Shown: one piece after another, positions 57,251 to 64,000 of the stretch
Layout: each line of letters begins with the position of its first letter
Position numbering within the stretch: the stretch's first letter is position 1
Assembly (NCBI GenBank): GCA_028564925.1
Contig: CM053034.1
Coordinates: forward strand, 89,881,160-89,945,159
Reading direction: 5' to 3'
Origin: Lithobates sylvaticus
Lineage: Eukaryota; Chordata; Amphibia; Anura; Ranidae
Length of the DNA: 64,000 nucleotides
The notes under the pieces: generated by a model
Seen by the model: only the letters and a program-made list of their open reading frames with translations
Databases searched by the model: none
Told to the model about the DNA's origin: nothing
Made by a program: the position numbers and the translations under genes

Positions 57251-58930
57251 CATCTTTTTGTTTTCTATAATTTATTTTCACTAGGTGGTGCTACATGTTT
57301 CCATGTAGTCTACATTATTTCATACCTTAATTTAATGACCTAAACTCTAAAATACCTCTAAAGTTTCAATGTTGTACTCATTCATGTAATCAGTAGACAT
57401 CCACCCCATAAAAAGGAACTCACCTCATTCCTCAGTTCTTATTTCTGTCAGTAGTGAAGGATGGGGGGGGGCTGTCATATCTGCATGTGAATTGGGGCTG
57501 GGGAAATGGATACTCTCCATCTAACATGAATGAGCACAGTATCACAGGTCAAACTACCAAAGAAAGCCTTTCTTACCTTGGAGTTGTTAAAAACAATATT
57601 CTTTCATTTATTCAAATATAAGTCCATAAGTCCACCAAGTATGCAGACATAAAATGTTTCCTAGCAACATAGAGGAGTAGCATGTAGCAGGATGTAATAA
57701 AACATAAACACCTTTTTGTTCCCTTTATTCTCTGGACCCAAGTGAAATCCGCGGGGTCCCAGAACAGAACATTTTACCCAAACTCATATTCTGACTCAGA
57801 ACTTAGCTTTTTAACTTTATAAATGTACCCAAATATAAACAGCATTGCATCATTAACACTTTACAGTTGCAATTCTGGAAATTCTAAAAGTAATATATCC
57901 AAGAAATATTCACTTTAAGACTATTATTCGGACAAACTTTCCCACTAAAAACCCTAACACTTCACAGATTAACATTAAATAACAAATTAACCTCTGTGTG
58001 CTCAAAAAGTTCATGCTGCTTTACTAGTCATTTATCACCATCTCCCTATTTCTTCTGCTACGTCTGTCAGGCAATCTGCATTTTCTGGTTTCTGAGAAAC
58101 AGCTTCTTGACCATCATTTTGGGCTACAAAAGCATTCAGCCTTTTCTCTTTTCTTTTTCTTCCTGAGCCTCAATGCTACTTCACACTTCTCTCAGCAAAG
58201 ACCATTCAAATCCTTTCCATTCTGGTTTTGCTGCCATCAACCGTTTCCTTATTGCTGCTCTGAGTCCCATCACAACAGCATTCTTACAACCCATGGCAGG
58301 AACATTAGTGCGGTCAGCCAGACCCACTCCTACTGTCTCTGCCATGGACTGGACAAATTTAAAGTAATCAAAACATCCATCAAGCCTTTTCTTGTCTTAC
58401 ATCCATCATGCCACTTGATAATAATTCTACAACATTCTGTTCACTTTCTTTATAGTGGAATTCACTTTCATGTTCTTTAAACCATCAATAACCTTCTGAT
58501 AACTTCTGGCATGTGCTTCCTTGTCCAACTACTACTTTTTAACTTGCATAGTTCCTTTAATATATAAAACCTTTTCCCTTTTCATGCTCAGTAGGCTAGA
58601 ATGGAGAACTAAATATTTAAATAATTATAATAATCATGGCTACCAGCCTTTTAGTTAGTGCCCATTGAAGAAGGAGAATTATGGGGGGGTCAAAGGTGTT
58701 CAAAATCTCTGGCTTTAGACGGGCACCATCTTTTTAAGTAAGTATCTGCAAATCTCCTGTTTCCCTTTTTTACAAATACACAATTTTACACAGGAATGTG
58801 AAGGGGAGGAGGAGCACCTTACTCTTTTCTTACTAGGAGCAAAAAGAGAGTAAACTGTTGCTCCTTATCTGACAGTGGATGTCACCATAGACTGAAAACT
58901 CTGTGTCTAAGGAGAAGCAAAACTCTTAAA
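57251..58930. other. Unresolved region, possibly more retroviral sequence
   Basis: I see no host gene. On the minus strand, 58360-58160 has an open stretch (VGVGLADRTNVPAMGCKNAV, then RKRLMAAKPEWKGFEW) that could belong to a retroviral gag, but I cannot confirm it. CCATAAAAAGGAAC (57407) looks like a TATA-box region of an LTR. Confidence 0.3.
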
Positions 58931-58933
58931 GTG

Positions 58934-59093
<160 letters not shown>

Positions 59094-59123
59094 CAACATT
59101 ATCAGACCCCTATAATTCCACTA

Positions 59124-59869
59124 CCATATTTATGGGCTTATAACATGCACCCTAAGTTTAGGAGGGAATTTTATGGAAAAAAACTTTTATGAGGGAAGTT
59201 TAAGGAAAAAACGTACATTAAAATGCCCATCAATGCAGCTTTATCAGTGTCCATCTGCAGCCTTGTCCATCATTGCAGCCTAGCCCAGTGTCCATCTGCA
59301 GCCTTGTCCATCATTGTAGCCTTGCCCAGTGTCCATCTGCAGCCTTGCCCAGTGCCTTTGCAGCCTTGCCAGTCTCTTTGCAGCATATTGATATAAATTT
59401 GGTGCCGATTTTTGACTGTGAGCGGACAGCAGAGAGGAGCGACCGGAGCCGAGATACAGAAACCGAGTGTACTTCGGCTTTACTCGGTTCTGCTCACAGT
59501 TTCCGCCCATCTCCACTGATTGCGAGAGGAGCGAGCGCCGCTGACATACAGAAAACCGAGTGTACTTCGGCTGGACTCGGCTCTGCTCACAGTCAGGGGC
59601 AGGACTGCGAGAGGAGCCGAGACTAGCCGAAGTACATTTGGCTTTCTGCATGTCAGCGGCGCTCGCTCCTCTTGCAATCAGTGGAGGTGGGCGGGACTGC
59701 GAGAGGAGACTAGCCGAAGTACATTCGGCTTTCTGCATGTCATCGGCGCTCGCTCGTTTCCTTAAAATCAGTGGAGGAACTACGGGGATCGGCTGATAAG
59801 CACAAGCACACACGATTTTCCCCTGATTTTAAGGGGGAAAAAGTGCGTGTTATACGCCGCTAAATACAG
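59124..59869. mobile_element. MITE with TA target, TATAACRYGCAC termini
   Basis: TA flanks both sides (59122-59123, 59870-59871). The left terminus CCATATTTATGGGCTTATAA and the inverted right terminus CTGTATTTAGCGGCGTATAA match, giving inverted repeats of about 30 bp. Inside is a tandem of GCAGCCTTGCCCAGTGTCCA-like units (59235-59385) followed by CGAAGTACAT repeats on both strands. The TA target suggests Tc1/mariner; this is inference. Confidence 0.7.
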
Positions 59870-59871
59870 TA

Positions 59872-60315
59872 ATTTCCCTCCTCTTGACCCCTATGGAGGG
59901 GTCACTACCATATCTTCCCTACCTACTATGATACCAGAGGGTCCACAGTACTACTTCACATCTATGTGGAGTAAAGTTCTTCTTAGTGTGTATGTGTATA
60001 CATATCTATACTCATTCGCATCACCCATCTTGGCATCATACGAATCTGCTAATCTGACTATTTGATAACACTCTATTTTTTCCTTGTGGTAATTTTTCTC
60101 CGTTCTAACTGTCATTGTAGTAATCCTTGTATTTCACATTTAGCATACCTATAAGTTCTCCACGAACTTCATAGTTTTGGATATCTTGATATTTTTGTAC
60201 CCGCACCTAAGACATTCGCCTAAGACATGCATTCACACAGAATCCACACTCACTTCACTGCTACACTCATACAAACCCAAACCCAAACTCTGCCACCCCG
60301 AAATTACTGACTGAG
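59872..60315. other. No recognised feature
   Basis: AT-rich non-coding sequence between a MITE and a gypsy LTR. Confidence 0.4.
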
Positions 60316-61389
60316 TGTCAGGGAAATACCAGGTCTCTCCGCCGGGTTCCAGGGTTGCGCACGCGCGGTAGAGCGGCGCAACGAAGTTTACAAGTACGCC
60401 GGGTAACAGGTGCGCATGCGCGGGTCCGCGGCTCTCGGGTATCTGTCACAACCCAGCCAGTACGCCTCACCACTGTGCGCGGCGCTGACGGAAGACGAGT
60501 GCGCATGCGCACTCGTCCGGGTAGACCAGTTACCTGGCCTATAAAAGGCCTTCCCTGTCCGCTTCCAAATTGCTGGTTTGTTGTCTCTTATGAGTCCTGT
60601 CTCCAGTCCAGTATCCTGTATCCTGTATCCTGTATCCTGTACCCTGTACCCTGCATCTACCTGACTACCAGTGCCGACCCGGAATCCTCCTGACTACCGC
60701 TACCGCTACTTACCTGTGTTTGAACCCTTGGCTTGCTTCCTGGATTCCTCTACTGCTTGATTACCTGTGCTTGACCCTCGGCCTGTCTACTGGTCCTTCC
60801 GTGAGTTACTTACCTGTGTTTGACCTCTGGCTTGCTTCCTGGATACCTCTCGGCCTGATTACCTGTGTTTGACCCTCGGCCTGCCTACTGGACTTCCTCT
60901 GAGTTGCTTACCTGTGTTTGACCCCTGGCTTGCCTTCTGGACACCTCTACTGCTTGATTACCTGTGCTTGACCCCCGGCTTGCCTCCTGGACATTCTCTG
61001 AGTTACTTACCTGTGTTTGACCCCCGGCTTGCCTTTGGATACTTCTACTGCCTGGTTGCCTGTGTTTGACCCTCGGCCTGCTTACCGGACTATCCCCTGC
61101 TCAGTGTTCAGGACTTGCAGTTCTCTTATGCTCCCGAGGGTCCTCCTTCAGTATACGTGTTGGTACCTCTGCAACCTCTACCTGATCACAACCCTGCCAG
61201 GTGTCTACTCCCAGTGCAGCTTCAGCCTCTCCTGGTCTACGACGCTACTGCACACCACCTGCTACACTCCTGCTGGCAACCCGTGCATCTTTGAGCCCGG
61301 TGTCCTCTGTACCCACTCCAGAGGCATCGTGCGCTTAGTCGCAAGGGGAGCAGCTCTCAGCATATCGGCCCGGGTGAGTACCTCTGACA
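60316..61389 (+). repeat. 5' LTR of a Ty3/gypsy element
   Basis: It begins TGTCAGGG and ends CTCTGACA, a TG...CA LTR with an inverted end. A TATA box (TATAAAAGG) is at 60540-60548, preceded by the palindrome AGTGCGCATGCGCACT (60500-60515). Downstream of it, 60700-61080 holds tandem units with TTACCTGTGTTTGACC and CGGCCTGCCTACTGGAC-like ends. Confidence 0.85.
60540..60548 (+). promoter_or_regulatory. TATA box of the gypsy LTR
   Basis: TATAAAAGG lies about 225 bp into the LTR, and the same string occurs in the solo LTR (49617-49624, minus strand). Confidence 0.7.
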
Positions 61390-64000
61390 GTACAAACCAG
61401 CCAATGTCCGAGGCCGACAGAGCTGGTTCACCCCTTGAGGCCTTATGCCAGCAGGTGACAACCCTTACCCAGGCTGTACAACGCCTCCAGGATGGATACT
61501 TTCAGATCGAGGGGCGTCTTCAGCATCTGACCTTATCCCCAAACCAAGCGGACCAGTCACCCCCGGTAGCCAGCACCTCCACTCTTCTATCAACACCTGG
61601 AGGTGCTCTCCCTGCCTATGATGTGTCCCATCCTGATCCCAGGGTCCCCACACCAGAACGTTTTTCCGGGGACCGAAGGAAATTTCGCTCTTTTAAAAAC
61701 TCCTGTTTGCTTCACCTAGCCCTACAACCCAGGACCTTCCAGTTGGAATCCACTAAAGTAGGGTTCATCATCTCTCTCCTTTCTGATGACCCTCAATCCT
61801 GGGCGCACCATTTGATGGAACAGAAAAGCCCACAATTGAATTCTGTAGAGACTTTCTTTTCCGCTATGGCAGCACTCTACGAGGACTCCCAACGCACAGG
61901 TACTGCAGAAACCACCCTGCATACCCTATCCCAGGGGAGAAGACCTGTAGAGGACTATGTAGTAGATTTCCGCAAATGGGCAGCTGATACTGACTGGAAC
62001 GAATCAGCCCTAAAATATCAATTCCGTTTAGGGCTATCCGAGGTATTAAAGGATGAACTGGCTCGAGGAGAGATCCCAAGTACCTTCACAGATCTCTGCC
62101 AACTTGTCATTAAACTTGACCGTCGACTACGAGAACGGCGAGCAGAGAAACTGCAGAGCCCTCGTCCCACCTGGACGATGCCCCGGGTCCCTCCAGCACC
62201 TTCTCCTTCTTGGAACTCTCGCTCCCCTCCTCATGGGGAACCCATGCAGCTGGGCCTGGCACGGTCCCCCCTATCTGCTGAAGAAAGGCTCCGTCGTCGT
62301 CAAGCCAACCTCTGCCTCTACTGTGGGGGCACGGGGCACTACCTACAGAAATGCCCCATAAGACCCAGTAAGTGTCCTTCTGGGTCCCTCTCAAGTTCAC
62401 ACTCTGTTAAAGTGCCGCATTTTCATCTGTCTGTTCCACTCTCCCTACAGGTAGCGGGAGAGTCTTTCCAGTTGGGAGCCATCCTTGACTCTGGAGCCTG
62501 CAGTTGCTTCATGGACCTGACCCTGGCACGACACCTGAACCTCCCTTTAGCTACCAAAAAACAACCTCTTCAGATCCAGCTAGCTGATGGCTCTCCACCC
62601 TGCTCGGGACCGGTTACCCAGGAAACCGCTCCCATCCTGACCTGCACCAAATCAGGTCATCAGGAACTTTTACGTTTTGACATTATCCATTCTCCCATGT
62701 TCCCCATCATCCTGGGGTACCCCTGGCTACTGGCTCACAACCCTCGGATTGACTGGGTCAACAAGGAAGTGGAGTTCTCCTCCTCTTACTGCTTGCAGCA
62801 CTGCCTTCCGGATCAACCCGCAGTACCTCTCACCCATCTTGCCTTGCAACCCAGTGCCAAGGACCTGCAACACGTCCCAACACCCTACCAAGACTTTATG
62901 GACATCTTCGATGAAAAAAAGGCCGAAGTTCTTCCCCCTCATCGCTCATACGATTGTCCGATTGATCTCCTACCAGGGGCTGAGATCCCCTTCGGAAGGA
63001 TTTTCCCTTTGTCTGAAACTGAGCTTGAAGCCCTACGGGTATATATCGACGAGAATCTTGCCAAAGGGTTCATCCAACCATCTTCTTCGCCAGCAGGGGC
63101 TGGGATCTTCTTTGTTGAAAAAAAAGACGGTTCCCTCAGACCCTGTGTAGATTACAGGGAACTCAATAAAATTACTATCAAGAACAGGTACCCACTTCCG
63201 CTCATTCCCGAACTTTTTCAACGGCTCAGGACTGCCAAAGTGTTTACCAAGCTGGATCTTCGTGGGGCCTACAATTTAGTTAGAATACGCTCTGGGGATG
63301 AGTGGAAGACGGCTTTTAGGTCCAGATTCGGCCATTTTGAGTACCTGGTCATGCCGTTCGGACTTTGTAATGCCCCAGCTACCTTCCAGCACCTTGTCAA
63401 TGACATTTTTCGTGAGTATTTGGATAACTTCCTCATTGTATATCTTGATGATATCTTGATTTTCTCCGATTCCCTAGAAGCCCATCGTCAACATGTCCGG
63501 AAAGTTCTTCTCATCCTCCGCAAACACGGGCTCTACGTCAAAGGAGAGAAATGCGAGTTCGAGACTGATACCATCCAGTTCCTGGGCTTCATCATAACCA
63601 CCGGAGGAGTACTGATGGATCCCCAAAAAGTGAAGGCCATCCAGGATTGGCCTGCTCCCACAGACAAGAGGTCAGTCCAACGTTTTATCGGCTTTGCCAA
63701 CTTTTATAGACGGTTCATTCAGGGATTTTCTGCCATTGTGTCCCCAATCACCCAACTGACTCGCCAGCAAGTTAAGTTCCAGTGGACTCCCCAAGCGCAG
63801 AGCGCTTTTGAGAAGCTCAAGGAACTCTTTTCCTCTGCACCCATCTTACAGCACCCTGACCCCGAACTCCCTTACGTCCTAGAGGTGGACGCTTCAGACT
63901 CTGCTTTAGGAGCAATCCTATCGCAGAGAAGTGGCCCAAAGGCCCTCCTTCATCCAGTCGCCTTTTCCTCCCGAAAACTAAGTCCCCCTGAAAAGAATTA
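61390..64000 (+). mobile_element. Ty3/gypsy (sushi-like) internal region: gag, protease, reverse transcriptase
   Basis: The gag starts at an ATG at 61404. Its capsid part (about 61920-62150; VEDYVVDFRKWAADTDWNES, QFRLGLSEVLKDELARGE) resembles the sushi-ichi gag that gave rise to PEG10/RTL host genes. A CCHC knuckle (CLYCGGTGHYLQKC) lies at about 62300-62355. An aspartic protease (ILDSGACS) is near 62480-62510. Reverse transcriptase (VFTKLDLRGAYNLVRI, MPFGLCNAPATFQHL, YLDDILIF) and the start of RNase H (VLEVDASDSALGAILSQ) run from about 63120 to the window edge. The element looks little decayed but has at least one break, and its 3' end is outside the window. Confidence 0.9.

Overview
This window looks like a stretch of a large, repeat-laden vertebrate genome. 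The repeat families, nested DNA transposons and long introns suggest an amphibian, most likely a ranid-type frog; the taxon is inferred from repeat style, not from a database hit. There are no prokaryotic genes, and most long open frames lie in transposons, satellites or simple repeats.

The main host feature is a split gene on the + strand. Four good exons (28462-28579, 28659-28797, 40195-40290, 47859-47928), plus a doubtful fifth (from 48258), join in phase and encode part of a von Willebrand factor D assembly: the end of a TIL/E cysteine-rich module followed by the start of a VWD domain. The closest match from memory is the D2 region of gel-forming mucins (MUC2/5/6 type), with otogelins as the alternative. 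Its introns hold transposons.

Layout. 1-14.7 kb: MITEs, a 1.4 kb GA tract, a non-coding retroelement-like region with a type I hammerhead ribozyme fold (5747-5813, minus), a hAT MITE with an 8-bp target duplication (6791-7942), minisatellites and a truncated Tc1 element. 14.7-27.25 kb: a Tc1/mariner element split by an 11 kb hAT transposon (15235-26277) that carries a BED-finger transposase and about 90 copies of a 64-65 bp satellite. 27.4-28.0 kb: a TTAA element split by a TTA-target MITE. 28.5-48.4 kb: the VWD gene. Its second large intron (28798-40194) holds a near-perfect 1 kb-arm palindrome (29918-32135, 15-bp target duplication, decayed hammerhead at the hinge) and a 6.8 kb hAT composite (33098-39926). 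The next intron (40291-47858) holds LINE and DIRS fossils, two hAT MITEs made of A/T/CG word repeats, and a hAT relic.

48.4-64 kb: a solo Ty3/gypsy LTR (49046-49777), a broken endogenous retrovirus split by a complete TTAA element, a (TA)n tract, a TA-target MITE, and a sushi-like Ty3/gypsy element whose 5' LTR, gag, protease and RT run off the end of the window. Target duplications and nesting give a relative order of insertions at several points.
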